DNA from: Clostridium sp. D43t1_170807_H7
GTDB taxonomy: Bacteria; Bacillota; Clostridia; Clostridiales; Clostridiaceae
Reading direction: 5' to 3'
NCBI RefSeq assembly: GCF_015555905.1
Contig: NZ_JADNLK010000009.1
Location: forward strand, 54,104 to 118,103
DNA: 64,000 bases
The notes beneath the pieces were generated by a model. The model saw only the letters and a list, made by a program, of their open reading frames with translations. It searched no databases and was not told where the DNA came from. Below, in pieces: positions 18,602 through 28,460 of the stretch (position 1 is the first letter of the stretch; every line of letters starts with the position of its first letter). Position numbers and translations under genes: made by a program.

Positions 18602-19831
18602 ATGATTAAAATAGATGAAAATTTGACGGTGACTTCTCCTGTTGGCTTTAAAGCATCTGGAATTCATTGCGGACTAAAAAAGAGTTTATTAAAAAAAGAC
18701 TTAGCCTTAATATATTCTGATGTTGTAGCTACCTCTTGCGGAGTTTATACAAAAAATAAGGTAAAAGGTGCTCCACTTACAATAACTAAACAACATTTAA
18801 TTAATAAAAAAGCTCAAGCAATAATTATTAATAGTGGAAATGCTAACACTTGTAATGGTGATGATGGTTTATCAAAAGCAAAAAAAATGACTCATCTTTG
18901 TGCTAAAGCATTAAGTATTAAAAACGATGATGTACTTGTTGCTTCCACTGGAGTAATAGGTGTTCCCCTTAATATAGATGCAATAAAGAATGGCATTCCT
19001 CAATTGGTAGGTAATTTATCTAGTGATATTGAAGGTGCTAAAAATGCATCTATGGCTATTATGACTACTGATACAGTTGAAAAACAAGCTGGAATCCAAT
19101 TAAACATTGGTGGTAAGAAAGTTACACTTGCTGCTATGGCTAAAGGATCTGGTATGATTCATCCAAATATGGCTACTATGCTTTCTTTTATAACTACTGA
19201 TATTTCAATCTCTCCTTCTTTATTAAAAGAAGCATTAAAAGAAAGTGTTAATATTTCTTATAACAGAATAAGTGTTGATGGTGATTCTAGTACTAATGAT
19301 ATGGTTTTAATAATGGCAAATGGACTTGCTTCAAATGAAACTATAACTGAAAAAAATGATGATTATAACTTATTTTTGGAAGCATTAACAACTTTGAATA
19401 TTTATATATCTAAAAAAATTGCAAAGGATGGTGAAGGAGCCACCAAGCTTATAGAATGTACTGTAAAAAATGCTAATTCTATTGAAGAGGCTGAAGCTCT
19501 TTCAAAGAGTGTAATTACTTCAAGCCTTGTTAAAGCTGCAATCTTTGGTAGTGATGCTAACTGGGGAAGAATTCTTTGTGCATTAGGCTATTCTGGCATT
19601 GACTTTGATCCTGAAAAAGTTGATGTTTCTTTTGCAAGTACTGCCGGAGAAATTCTTGTTTGTCAAGATGGTGCTTCTGTAAGCTTTAATGAAGCTAAAG
19701 CAAAAGAAATTTTATTACAAGATGAAATTAAAATTTTAATAGATATGAAATTAGCTTCATATGAGGCAACAACATGGGGCTGCGATTTAACTTATGATTA
19801 CGTAAAAATAAATGGTGACTACCGCAGTTAA
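18602..19831 (+). CDS. argJ: Bifunctional glutamate N-acetyltransferase / ornithine acetyltransferase
   Basis: Transfers the acetyl group from N-acetylornithine back to glutamate, making the pathway cyclic; 409 residues. The autocleavage site MAKGSGMIHPNMATML is present, with Thr of MATML as nucleophile, followed by SVDGDSSTNDM. The precursor self-cleaves into alpha and beta chains. Neither argA nor argE is in the window, consistent with the recycling pathway. A strong intercistronic hairpin follows. Confidence 0.97.
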   Translation: MIKIDENLTVTSPVGFKASGIHCGLKKSLLKKDLALIYSDVVATSCGVYTKNKVKGAPLTITKQHLINKKAQAIIINSGNANTCNGDDGLSKAKKMTHLCAKALSIKNDDVLVASTGVIGVPLNIDAIKNGIPQLVGNLSSDIEGAKNASMAIMTTDTVEKQAGIQLNIGGKKVTLAAMAKGSGMIHPNMATMLSFITTDISISPSLLKEALKESVNISYNRISVDGDSSTNDMVLIMANGLASNETITEKNDDYNLFLEALTTLNIYISKKIAKDGEGATKLIECTVKNANSIEEAEALSKSVITSSLVKAAIFGSDANWGRILCALGYSGIDFDPEKVDVSFASTAGEILVCQDGASVSFNEAKAKEILLQDEIKILIDMKLASYEATTWGCDLTYDYVKINGDYRS

Positions 19832-19840
19832 CAATATATA

Positions 19841-19899
19841 GGTGGACCTTCGGGGTCAATCCATATATTGGATTGACCTCGGAGGTCCACCCATTTTTT
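19841..19899 (+). terminator. Terminator-like hairpin inside the arg operon (argJ-argB)
   Basis: A 22-bp stem (GGTGGACC...GGTCCACC, two GU wobbles) with a loop around TATATT, followed by ATTTTTT. By form it is an intrinsic terminator. It lies between argJ and argB with no new promoter recognisable after it, so it probably reduces or times downstream expression or protects the upstream mRNA. It is far more GC-rich than its surroundings. Confidence 0.75.
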
Positions 19900-19913
19900 A
19901 GGAGGTGTAATAA

Positions 19914-20768
19914 TTGAACTATACTCAACATGCAAATATATTAATTCAGGCATTACCTTATATTCAGGAATATTACGGTAAAACTATCGTAATTAAATAT
20001 GGTGGAAATGCCATGATTAATGATGAATTAACTAAAACAGTAATAAATGATATTATCCTTATGAAATGTATTGGAATTAATCCAATAATAGTTCATGGCG
20101 GTGGTCCTGATATTAGCAATACTTTAGCTCAAATGAATCATGAAAGTAAATTTATAAATGGTTTAAGATACACTGATGAAATCACGATAACAGTTGCTCA
20201 AATGGTTTTAGCCGGAAAAGTAAATAAAGATTTAGTTAAACTTATTGAAAAAAATGGTGGTAAAGCAATTGGCTTATCTGGAATTGATGGCTCATTAATA
20301 AAAGCTAAAAAGCTTACTAATGATATTGATTTAGGTTTTGTAGGCGAAATAACTTCTGTAAATACAGAACTTCTAAACTTATCAATGAATTCTGGTTATA
20401 TTCCTGTAGTTTCTTCTATTGCAATAGGTGAAAATGATACTAATAGTTATAACATAAATGCAGATACTTGTGCTTCAAAAATTGCTTCTGCTTTAAAAGC
20501 TGAAAAATTAATTCTTTTAACTGATGTACCTGGTGTAATGACAAATCCAGATGACTCTTCTACCTTAATTTCAACTTTAAGATTACATCAAATTCCAAAA
20601 CTAACTGTCGATAAAGTAATTAAAGGTGGCATGATTCCTAAAATAAACTGCTGTGTTGAATCTGTAAGAATGGGCGTTAAAAAAGCTCATATAATTGATG
20701 GCAGAATTAAACACTCTATCTTACTTGAATTATTATCTAAAAAAGGAATCGGAACAGAGATTTATTAA
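19914..20768 (+). CDS. argB: N-acetylglutamate kinase
   Basis: Phosphorylates N-acetylglutamate, the step usually feedback-controlled by arginine; 284 residues. The amino-acid kinase motifs IKYGGNAM, VHGGGPDIS and LLTDVPGV are present, and the C-terminal KGGMIPK segment is intact. Translation appears to start at TTG (19914), placed correctly after the strong AGGAGGTG site at 19900-19907. No nearby ATG fits the conserved N-terminus, so this weak start codon, plus the hairpin upstream, may hold ArgB synthesis down. Confidence 0.96.
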   Translation: MNYTQHANILIQALPYIQEYYGKTIVIKYGGNAMINDELTKTVINDIILMKCIGINPIIVHGGGPDISNTLAQMNHESKFINGLRYTDEITITVAQMVLAGKVNKDLVKLIEKNGGKAIGLSGIDGSLIKAKKLTNDIDLGFVGEITSVNTELLNLSMNSGYIPVVSSIAIGENDTNSYNINADTCASKIASALKAEKLILLTDVPGVMTNPDDSSTLISTLRLHQIPKLTVDKVIKGGMIPKINCCVESVRMGVKKAHIIDGRIKHSILLELLSKKGIGTEIY

Positions 20769-20790
20769 ATAATTAAACGAGGTGATTAAA

Positions 20791-21966
20791 ATGACTTTAT
20801 TTCAACAAGAAAGTAAGTATTTAATGAATACTTATGCTACCTTGCCTATTGAAATAGCCTATGGCCAAGGCTCTTACTTATTTGATAAAAATAATAAAAA
20901 ATATATAGATTTTACTAGTGGAATTGGCGTTAACTCTTTAGGATATAACAATTCTGAATGGAAAAACTCAATAATATCTCAACTAAACAATTTTCAACAC
21001 TTATCTAATATTTTTACTAACAATTCTACTGTATCGCTTGCAAAAAAACTTTGTGAATTATCTGGAATGAGTAAAGTTTTCTTTGCCAATTCTGGAGCTG
21101 AGGCAAATGAATGCGCTATTAAACTTGCTAGAAAATATAGCTTTAATAAATATGGTGAAGGTAGAGGTACTATTCTTTCACTGAAACAATCTTTCCATGG
21201 CAGAACATTAGCTACATTAACTGCAACAGGACAAGATAAATTTCATAATTACTTCTTTCCATTCCCTACTGGGTTTAATTATGTAACTGCTAATTCCATT
21301 AATGATCTAAAAGAAAAACTTACTTCTGATGTTTGTGCAATAATGATGGAAGCTATTCAAGGTGAAGGTGGTGTTCATCCATTAGATAAAAACTTCGTTT
21401 TAGAAACTTGTAAATTAGCTAAAGAAAAAGATATCTTGATTATATTTGATGAAGTTCAATGTGGAATAGGAAGAACTGGAACACTATTTGGATATAACCA
21501 TTTTAATATAACACCTGATATAGTTACTTGTGCTAAGGGATTAGGTGGTGGACTTCCTATAGGTGCAGTATTATGTAATGATAAGCTTTCAGATACATTT
21601 AATCCTGGAGATCACGGTTCAACTTTTGGTGGAAATCCTGTTATATGTTCTGGTTCACTTTCAGTTTTAAAACAAATTTGTAATACTGACTCTTATAATC
21701 AAATTATTCTTAAAGGGCAGTTAATAAAAGATACTATCTTAAATAGTAATTTAACTTCTGTAAAAGATGTTCGTGGTCTTGGTTTAATGATAGGTATAGA
21801 AATTACAGGAGATTCTTCTTTTATCCAAAAGAAAGCATTAGAAAATGGGCTTTTAGTATTAACTGCTGGTAAAAATGTTATACGTTTGTTACCTCCTTTA
21901 AATACTTCAATAGATAATATTAAAGAAGGTATTAATATACTTATCTCTACTCTTAAAGAATATTAA
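20791..21966 (+). CDS. argD: Acetylornithine aminotransferase
   Basis: PLP-dependent class III aminotransferase making N-acetylornithine; 391 residues from this start. The PLP site includes FANSGAEANE, the IFDEVQCGIGRTG segment and the Schiff-base lysine in CAKGLGGGLPIGAV. A GTG at 20782 opens the frame earlier, but it overlaps the GAGGTG ribosome site, so the ATG at 20791 (MTLFQQESKY) is preferred. It follows argB by 22 bases. Confidence 0.97.
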   Translation: MTLFQQESKYLMNTYATLPIEIAYGQGSYLFDKNNKKYIDFTSGIGVNSLGYNNSEWKNSIISQLNNFQHLSNIFTNNSTVSLAKKLCELSGMSKVFFANSGAEANECAIKLARKYSFNKYGEGRGTILSLKQSFHGRTLATLTATGQDKFHNYFFPFPTGFNYVTANSINDLKEKLTSDVCAIMMEAIQGEGGVHPLDKNFVLETCKLAKEKDILIIFDEVQCGIGRTGTLFGYNHFNITPDIVTCAKGLGGGLPIGAVLCNDKLSDTFNPGDHGSTFGGNPVICSGSLSVLKQICNTDSYNQIILKGQLIKDTILNSNLTSVKDVRGLGLMIGIEITGDSSFIQKKALENGLLVLTAGKNVIRLLPPLNTSIDNIKEGINILISTLKEY

Positions 21967-22006
21967 TAGATATTAGTTAAAATTTATTTTTATTAAGGAG
22001 AATTTT

Positions 22007-22927
22007 ATGAATAAACATTTATTACGTATGGATAATCTTTCGAAGGATGAGATTTTAGATATATTAAATCTTGCCGACCAATTAAAATATGAACAAAAAC
22101 ATGGTATAGAGCATCATTTACTTAAAGGAAAATCTTTAGGTATGATTTTTGAAAAAGCATCAACTCGTACTAGAGTTTCCTTTGAAGTAGGAATGTATCA
22201 GCTTGGTGGACATCCTCTATTCTTAAGTTCAAAAGATCTACAAATAGGTCGTGGAGAACCTATTCAAGATACAGCTAGAGTTTTATCTAGATACTTAGAT
22301 GGAATAATGATAAGAACTTTTTCTCAAAAAGAGGTAGAAACTCTTGCAGAGTGCTCTTCTATTCCTATAATTAATGGACTAACTGATGATGAGCATCCAT
22401 GTCAAGTTTTAGCAGACTTAATGACTATAAGAGAAAAGAAACTTATTCTTGAAGGTTTAAAAGTTGCATATATTGGTGACGGTAATAATATGTGTAACTC
22501 TTTAATTGTTGGTTGCTTAACTTTAGGAATGAATATATCTATAGCTAATCCTATTGGCTATAAGCCACCTAAATATTACATTGAAAAAGGTATTTCATTA
22601 GCTGAAGAAAATGGAGTTTCTTTCGAAATGACTGAATATCCCTCTGAAGCTATAAAAAATGCTGATGTAGTTATAACTGATGTATGGGCTAGTATGGGAC
22701 AAGAGTGTGAAAGTAAGAAACGCCAACTAGCTTTCCAAGGATATCAAGTTAATTCTGAAATAATGAAATTAGCTAATAATGATGCTATAGTATTACATTG
22801 CCTTCCAGCTCATAGAAATGAAGAAATTACCGAAGAGATACTAGAGGCTCATGCTGATGAAATATTTGAAGAAGCTGAAAATAGACTTCATGCTCAAAAG
22901 GCAGTTCTAGTTAAGCTATTATCTTAA
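22007..22927 (+). CDS. argF: Ornithine carbamoyltransferase
   Basis: Makes citrulline from ornithine and carbamoyl phosphate; 306 residues. The carbamoyl-phosphate site EKASTRTRVSFE is near residue 44. DDEHPCQVLADL and the ornithine-binding HCLPAHRNEEI are clear. Last gene of the operon, with AAGGAG ahead of the ATG. No arcA or arcC is nearby, which with the arg context argues for a biosynthetic rather than catabolic role. Confidence 0.97.
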   Translation: MNKHLLRMDNLSKDEILDILNLADQLKYEQKHGIEHHLLKGKSLGMIFEKASTRTRVSFEVGMYQLGGHPLFLSSKDLQIGRGEPIQDTARVLSRYLDGIMIRTFSQKEVETLAECSSIPIINGLTDDEHPCQVLADLMTIREKKLILEGLKVAYIGDGNNMCNSLIVGCLTLGMNISIANPIGYKPPKYYIEKGISLAEENGVSFEMTEYPSEAIKNADVVITDVWASMGQECESKKRQLAFQGYQVNSEIMKLANNDAIVLHCLPAHRNEEITEEILEAHADEIFEEAENRLHAQKAVLVKLLS

Positions 22928-22997
22928 TTTTTTATTAATATAATTATATATAAAATATAACTTAAAAAATTGTTATTTCAATATATTTTTAATATAT

Positions 22998-23034
22998 AAG
23001 ACCTATTACACTTATAATTACTGTAATAGGTCTT
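22998..23034. terminator. Bidirectional terminator between argF and ferritin
   Basis: AAGACCTATTACA/TGTAATAGGTCTT stem between convergent genes, with AT-rich tails on both sides. Confidence 0.85.
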
Positions 23035-23049
23035 AATAATTTTATAAAA

Positions 23050-23556
23050 TTACATATTTAAAGGAGTATAAACTCTTTTTGCTAATTCATCATCTAATAG
23101 ATATAAAGCTGCTGGATTATCCTCACATCTTCTAACCTTCTTTAAAATTGCATTAAAGCTATTTTCCTCTTCTACTTGCTCATCAATAAACCATTTTAAT
23201 AAGCTTATTGTAGCATGTTCTTTAACTTCATAAGCAATATCAGTTAACTCATAGATTTTCTTAGTTACTAATTGCTCATGTTGGTATCCCTTTTCAAATA
23301 CATCAATTATTCCGTTATAAGTAACTTGTGGTTTATCAATTTTCTCTAATTCTATTGAACCATTTTTTTGATAAACATATTCATAGAATTTCATAGCATG
23401 ATCTAACTCCTCTTTAGCTTGAACTCTAAAGAAATTAGCAAACCCAACTAAATCTACTGACTCGCAGTATCCTGCCATAGCTAGATATGTATATGAAGAG
23501 TAAAACTCAAAGTTTACTTGATCATTAAGTGCTTTTAATAAAGTTTCATTTAACAT
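23050..23556 (-). CDS. ftnA: Ferritin (non-haem iron storage)
   Basis: 168-residue bacterial ferritin of the FtnA type, forming 24-subunit iron-storing shells. Ferroxidase ligands are visible: Glu in NFEFYSSYTYLAMA, the EELDHA pair, and Glu-Gln in DEQVEEE. Single gene with a GGAGG ribosome site, convergent with argF. No Fur box was recognised upstream. Confidence 0.95.
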   Translation of the reverse strand: MLNETLLKALNDQVNFEFYSSYTYLAMAGYCESVDLVGFANFFRVQAKEELDHAMKFYEYVYQKNGSIELEKIDKPQVTYNGIIDVFEKGYQHEQLVTKKIYELTDIAYEVKEHATISLLKWFIDEQVEEENSFNAILKKVRRCEDNPAALYLLDDELAKRVYTPLNM

Positions 23557-23729
23557 AACTCTAATCCTCCTAATTTTTTCATTATAGCAATATATATTTT
23601 CTCATATATATCATTTTTTATCAAATATCTAATAACTACTATATTAATATTTTTTTTAAATACATTAAAAAATTTAATTTACATAACATAATATTATAAA
23701 TAATTTTTATTTTAATGGAGATTACATTT

Positions 23730-24074
23730 ATGAAAACTAGATTATTTAAATTAAATGAAATTGCTATAGGAAATGATGATCAAGCTACAAAAACACCTTT
23801 TTATTCAACTGATCTAACTTCTGGAGTTGTTTGGGTTGTTAAGCCTGGTCAAAAAGTACCTACTCATATGCATACGACTTCTGATGATGTATGGATATGT
23901 ATGCAAGGAAAAGGAATATTCTATCCTGAACAAGGCAAAGAAGTTGAAATTTCTAAAGGCGATATAATATTATCTGCTAAAAATGAGCATCATGGAATGC
24001 TTAATACTGGAGATGAAGATTTTATATTTATAGGAATAATTGCACCTACACCTTCTGATTATCATCCAGTATAG
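23730..24074 (+). CDS. Cupin domain protein
   Basis: 114-residue single-domain cupin. Motif 1 reads PTHMHTTSDDVWICMQGKG (His/His/Asp-type metal site) and motif 2 HHGMLNTGDEDFIFIGI. Small cupins of this kind bind metal and may be isomerases or sensors; no substrate can be deduced. The frame opens at 23715, but that ATG is part of the ATGGAG ribosome-site region. The ATG at 23730 (MKTRLF) is the better start. It stands alone between two terminators. Confidence 0.82.
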   Translation: MKTRLFKLNEIAIGNDDQATKTPFYSTDLTSGVVWVVKPGQKVPTHMHTTSDDVWICMQGKGIFYPEQGKEVEISKGDIILSAKNEHHGMLNTGDEDFIFIGIIAPTPSDYHPV

Positions 24075-24084
24075 TATTTAAACT

Positions 24085-24123
24085 AATAAAGATTATACAT
24101 AATAAAATGTATAATCTTTATTA
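24085..24123. terminator. Bidirectional terminator between cupin and nucleoid-associated protein genes
   Basis: AATAAAGATTATACA/TGTATAATCTTTATT perfect stem between convergent genes, touching neither stop codon. Confidence 0.85.
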
Positions 24124-24124
24124 G

Positions 24125-25165
24125 TTATTTTTCAATATAATTAATTACATGTTTAATTATCATATTAATGCTTCCATCACCATTACGTTGAATCTCAAAT
24201 TTACTATTATCATGGTAAGCTTCTTCATTAATATATAAATCTATATCTTTATCTATTTTTAGTCTTATTCTCTTAAGCTTTTTCTCAACCCATGCCTTAT
24301 CAACTGAAATTTCTTTTTCTAATCCATTTCCACTCATAAAGGTTTCAAAATCTTGCTTTTGAGTTATACTATCCTTAAACAATTCATTAGATATTTCTTG
24401 AATATTAATTGATTCTTCTTCTTTTAGTTTGCTTTTAACAGTAGTTCTTATCATCTCTGCCTTTTCAGCATCCTCTGTAATATTACTTCTAGTCCAACTT
24501 TCTGTTGCTTTTAAAAATGTTTTAGTCATATCTCTCTTATTAGCAACAATATTACACCCTAAGAAGCTATTCATAAAATAATTTGCTCCATATTCGTCAT
24601 CTTGACTAGATTTTTTTTGCTTATCAATTACATATAAATCAAATGCTTGATTTTCTCTTATTGGCTTTATAAATGCAGCCTTCTGAATTCTTTGACTACT
24701 ACTTGGTAATCCTGCTGCTTGAGGAATTATTCCTATTCCTATTTTATTATCTAAAAACTCAACTGAATGTGTAAAGTTTTTTACATAATCCATCTTAAGT
24801 ATTCCTATCATAGGTCCTATATCTGTAACTAACGAAACTACTATTAAATCACAAGGTGGAATATTAATATTTCCCTTCATAATAGAAAAAAGCTGTCTAG
24901 ATAATTCTTTAGATAATTCTAAAAAGTTATTATCTATTCCATTCAAATAATCTTGTACTATTTCTTTTACAATGTTTCTTTCTAATTTAAATAATGCTGT
25001 TTTTAATTCATCATCTTTCAAACACTTATCTATATGTTTATGTAAAAACTTATATATATCTTCATTTAATTCTAATGTATATTCATTTAGTATTGGCTCA
25101 GATGTATTCGTATCTAAAATATGTATTACCGCTTCTTGAATATTTATATCATTAATATATTCCAA
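24125..25165 (-). CDS. Nucleoid-associated protein (NdpA/YejK-like)
   Basis: 346-residue protein resembling the 37-kDa nucleoid-associated family. The pattern is an N-terminal IQEAVIHILDT...P.L...L, the central LIVVSLVTDIGPMIGILKMDY segment (key residues VSLVTDIGPMIGILK), RIQKAAFIKP, and the C-terminal FEIQRNGDGSINMIIKHV. Such proteins bind DNA in the nucleoid; the role in Firmicutes is poorly defined, and some relatives are phage-associated. Single gene facing the divergent FUSC gene. Confidence 0.8.
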   Translation of the reverse strand: MEYINDINIQEAVIHILDTNTSEPILNEYTLELNEDIYKFLHKHIDKCLKDDELKTALFKLERNIVKEIVQDYLNGIDNNFLELSKELSRQLFSIMKGNINIPPCDLIVVSLVTDIGPMIGILKMDYVKNFTHSVEFLDNKIGIGIIPQAAGLPSSSQRIQKAAFIKPIRENQAFDLYVIDKQKKSSQDDEYGANYFMNSFLGCNIVANKRDMTKTFLKATESWTRSNITEDAEKAEMIRTTVKSKLKEEESINIQEISNELFKDSITQKQDFETFMSGNGLEKEISVDKAWVEKKLKRIRLKIDKDIDLYINEEAYHDNSKFEIQRNGDGSINMIIKHVINYIEK

Positions 25166-25295
25166 AATATCACCTCTATTTTTACTTTTGTAATTACTTT
25201 AGATATTATATCATCATCTCATATTATATATAATTTATTTTTTTAATTTATTGCACATACTAAATCCATAGAATAAATTATTAACGAGGTTAATT

Positions 25296-26324
25296 ATGGA
25301 TAAAAATAGTTTAAAAAAGAATATAATATCAAAGACTATATTATTTATATTTATAATGCTATTTATTAGTATCTTTAAAGCATTGTTTGGAGATGAAAAT
25401 ACTCCTGTTGCAATTACAACAATAATAGTTCTACTAATGCTTTTAGGTAGAGATTTAACTCAATATCCTTTAAAAAACTTTTTAACACTTCTTGGAATAA
25501 ACTTAGCATTAGGTTTTGCTGCTTTTATATCCGCTAGTAATGTATGGCTGGGAATAATTTTAGACTTTTTATCTCTGTCATTAATTGGATATTACTTTAG
25601 TTATAATCTCACTAAAGGATTAGTATTACCTTATGGATTGCAATACCTATTTACTTTAAATGCTCCCGTTTATGGCGAAGTTTTTGTTAAAAGAATTTTA
25701 GGACTAATATTCAGCGCTGTAATTATTATGATTAGTCAATTTATAGTAAATTCAAAGAAAACTAATACATTTAAGAAAGAAAATTCATTAATAGGATTTA
25801 AGACCGATGAAAGTGACTCTATATATCGATATGTAAACATATTTGGTAAAGAGGTAAAAATTCATACTGTAAGAGCTTCTTATGCTATTCGAGTAGGTAT
25901 ACTTACAGCATTAACATCTTTTATTACCTTTTATTTTAAGTTAGCAGAAGGACGTTGGATGGCATATACCATCTTCTCTTTAACAGAATTATATTCAGAG
26001 AACTGTAAAATTAGAGCTAAAAAAAGAATTCAAGGAACTATTCTAGGTGCAGTAATAGTATTAATCTTATTTATATTTATAAAAAATAATACCTTGAGAG
26101 TACTAATAGTATTAATAGCTGGATATTTAAATTCATTTGCTGTAGATTATAGAGATGTTATAGTATTAGTAACTATTTCAGCAATTACACCTCTTGCAAT
26201 TACAAATGGTTCTGTAAAAACTGTCTTAGAAAGAATATTTTATGTTGGGGTAGGTACTATTCTAGCTTTATTAGCTAACAGATTTATTTTAAGAAAAAAT
26301 CAACCTGATGATATAAGTAAATAA
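25296..26324 (+). CDS. FUSC-type aromatic acid exporter-like membrane protein, small
   Basis: 342 residues with two blocks of about five transmembrane helices (about 12-150 and 195-335) around a short cytoplasmic linker. The second block starts RASYAIRVGILTALTSFI and holds the family-typical ADGRWM-like LAEGRWMAYT, with KKRIQGTILGAV. It is shorter than the 639-residue relative at 49.4 kb because the long central cytoplasmic region is missing. Substrates are unproven; the family exports aromatic or carboxylic acids. Confidence 0.8.
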   Translation: MDKNSLKKNIISKTILFIFIMLFISIFKALFGDENTPVAITTIIVLLMLLGRDLTQYPLKNFLTLLGINLALGFAAFISASNVWLGIILDFLSLSLIGYYFSYNLTKGLVLPYGLQYLFTLNAPVYGEVFVKRILGLIFSAVIIMISQFIVNSKKTNTFKKENSLIGFKTDESDSIYRYVNIFGKEVKIHTVRASYAIRVGILTALTSFITFYFKLAEGRWMAYTIFSLTELYSENCKIRAKKRIQGTILGAVIVLILFIFIKNNTLRVLIVLIAGYLNSFAVDYRDVIVLVTISAITPLAITNGSVKTVLERIFYVGVGTILALLANRFILRKNQPDDISK

Positions 26325-26357
26325 TATTTACTATTCCTCATAGACTTTAATGTAAAT

Positions 26358-26396
26358 AAAAAAGATGATTTCAAATAAATAGAAATCATCCTTTTT
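26358..26396. terminator. Bidirectional terminator between FUSC and MFS genes
   Basis: AAAAAAGATGATTTC/GAAATCATCCTTTTT stem serving both convergent genes. Confidence 0.88.
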
Positions 26397-26422
26397 ACTT
26401 CTACTATATTAATATATTGATA

Positions 26423-27667
26423 TTAAACATTTCTTACATTCCACTTAATAAATAACATAAGTCCAATATTAAATATAGCTGTTATTATAAGAATTACTCC
26501 TAGTGGCATTCCCATATCAATAACTTGTCCAAATAATAATTGTCCTGGTGCAACACTTATAGTTGCAATTGCTGTTGAAAATGCTGATACTCTACCTAAC
26601 ATATTATCTGGAATTTGTTTTTGTATAAATGTTAAAGTTAATACATTTGATAATGATAAAGATAACATTATTGCAAGTCCTCCAAATGCAAATGTACTAG
26701 CTAATACATATGGATTTAGTTTTAAAAATCCTAACGTAGCTATAATTATAACTCCTGCTATCATAGGTAGATATGTATAATGCACCTTTTTAATAGAGAA
26801 CATATCCGGTTTTACACTTATAAGAAAACCTCCTAATATCATTCCTAAAACACATACTGCTTCTACTATTCCAAAAACTTCTGATGGAAGTCCTAAAAAT
26901 ACATTTATAAAGTATGGTGCAACTATTGATAATATAGGAACTAAGAAAATATTGCATAATGCATAGGAAGCTATTATTCCCAGAATAACCTTCTTTTCAT
27001 TTTTTAAATAAATAAAACTTTCTTTCATATCTACACATGATTGCTTCACAAATTTCATAGATATTACTTTTTCATTATCAGCATTTTCTATATTCTCTTT
27101 TATTACATCTGGAATATCTAAGAACATTTCCATAATAGCTGATACTAAGAAACTCACTGCATTTACAATCACTATTGCTTTAATTCCTAATAATCCATAA
27201 ACTAATCCTGCAAGTATTGGTCCTGCAAAATTTACAATTGATCCTACTTGATTTATAACTCCATTTGCAGATGTAAGTTTTTCTTCTTCTACTATTTGTG
27301 GAATAGATGAAGTAACTGCTGGTCCGTATAATGTAGCACATATAGATAGTATAAACATTACAGTTCCAACTATAAGCTCATGGTCATACCCCTTTAATAA
27401 TATAAATGCATAAATCCCAATTACTACTGAACAAATTAAATCTAAATAAACCATTATCTTTTTTCTATTTATATTATCAGAAAGTCTTCCTGCAATTGGT
27501 GCAAATATAATATAAGGTATGGTTGATATTGCTAATATTCTAGCAAAGACAGCTGTACTGCCTGTAAATTCTAATAAGTATAATGACATACTAAATCTTT
27601 GAATTGCATTTCCAAAAAGAGAAATAATTTGCCCTATAACTATTATTATAAAGTTTTTATTTTTCAT
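26423..27667 (-). CDS. MFS transporter, probably siderophore exporter
   Basis: 414 residues with about twelve transmembrane helices, typical of the macrolide/enterobactin-exporter-like MFS group (LFGNAIQRFSMSLYL near the start, APIAGRLSDNINRKKIM in the loop 2-3 signature). The frame extends upstream, but the ATG at 27667 (MKNKNF) follows a GGGGGA ribosome site and overlaps the ABC ATPase stop by 11 bases. It is the last gene of the Fur-type siderophore operon, so siderophore export or recycling is inferred. Export of an unrelated compound cannot be excluded. Confidence 0.85.
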   Translation of the reverse strand: MKNKNFIIIVIGQIISLFGNAIQRFSMSLYLLEFTGSTAVFARILAISTIPYIIFAPIAGRLSDNINRKKIMVYLDLICSVVIGIYAFILLKGYDHELIVGTVMFILSICATLYGPAVTSSIPQIVEEEKLTSANGVINQVGSIVNFAGPILAGLVYGLLGIKAIVIVNAVSFLVSAIMEMFLDIPDVIKENIENADNEKVISMKFVKQSCVDMKESFIYLKNEKKVILGIIASYALCNIFLVPILSIVAPYFINVFLGLPSEVFGIVEAVCVLGMILGGFLISVKPDMFSIKKVHYTYLPMIAGVIIIATLGFLKLNPYVLASTFAFGGLAIMLSLSLSNVLTLTFIQKQIPDNMLGRVSAFSTAIATISVAPGQLLFGQVIDMGMPLGVILIITAIFNIGLMLFIKWNVRNV

Positions 27668-28460
27668 TCGTCCCCCTGAATAAATCATATTCCATACATA
27701 TTGGATACTTACCATCTTCACTTATTGTAAGGTTGGCATCTATTCCATATATTGTTTTCAGATTTTCCTTATTAATTACCTCTAATGGCTTTCCTTCACA
27801 TATAATCTTTCCCTTTTTTAGACCAATAATATTATCTGCAAATCTACAAGCATTATTAAGCTCATGAAGAACTATAACTACTGTAATATTCTTCTCTTTA
27901 TTAAGCTTTTCGAGAACTTCTAAAACTTCTAATTGATAAGACATATCTAAATATGTAGTAGGCTCATCAAGCATTATTATTTCTGTTTCTTGAGCTAAAG
28001 TCATAGCAATCCAAGCCCTCTGTCTTTGTCCTCCAGATAAATTTGCTACTTCTCTATCTGCAAATTCACTAAGACCAGTCTCTTTTATTGCCCAATCAAT
28101 ACGCTCCTTATCATGACTGTTAAGACCACCTATCATTTTTTGATGTGGAAATCTACCAAATGCAACAAGTTCTCTTACAGTAAGTCCATCTGGACAAACC
28201 GGCCCTTGTGGTAAAAATGCAACTTCTTTTGCTATATTCTTTTCTTTTACCTTTTTTATATTTTTATTATTAATGAAGATATCACCAGTCTTAGGCTTAT
28301 TAATTCTTGCTATAGTCTTAAGTAAAGTTGATTTACCACAACCATTTGCTCCAATTATTATACTTATCTTTCCCTTAGGTATAGATAAACTCATATCTTC
28401 AATTATAGTATTATTTTCATATGCAACTGTTAAATTCTTTACACTAATAGCTTCCATCAA
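27657..28460 (-). CDS. Iron-siderophore ABC transporter, ATP-binding protein
   Basis: 267-residue ATPase of the FepC/FhuC type. Walker A is GANGCGKSTLLK, the signature is NLSGGQRQRAWIAM, and Walker B is EIIMLDEPTTYLDM, with the switch His in VLHELNN. It powers import of ferric siderophore with the two permeases just upstream in the operon. It starts immediately before the neighbouring permease ends and overlaps the MFS gene. Confidence 0.96.
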   Translation of the reverse strand: MMEAISVKNLTVAYENNTIIEDMSLSIPKGKISIIIGANGCGKSTLLKTIARINKPKTGDIFINNKNIKKVKEKNIAKEVAFLPQGPVCPDGLTVRELVAFGRFPHQKMIGGLNSHDKERIDWAIKETGLSEFADREVANLSGGQRQRAWIAMTLAQETEIIMLDEPTTYLDMSYQLEVLEVLEKLNKEKNITVVIVLHELNNACRFADNIIGLKKGKIICEGKPLEVINKENLKTIYGIDANLTISEDGKYPICMEYDLFRGTNEK

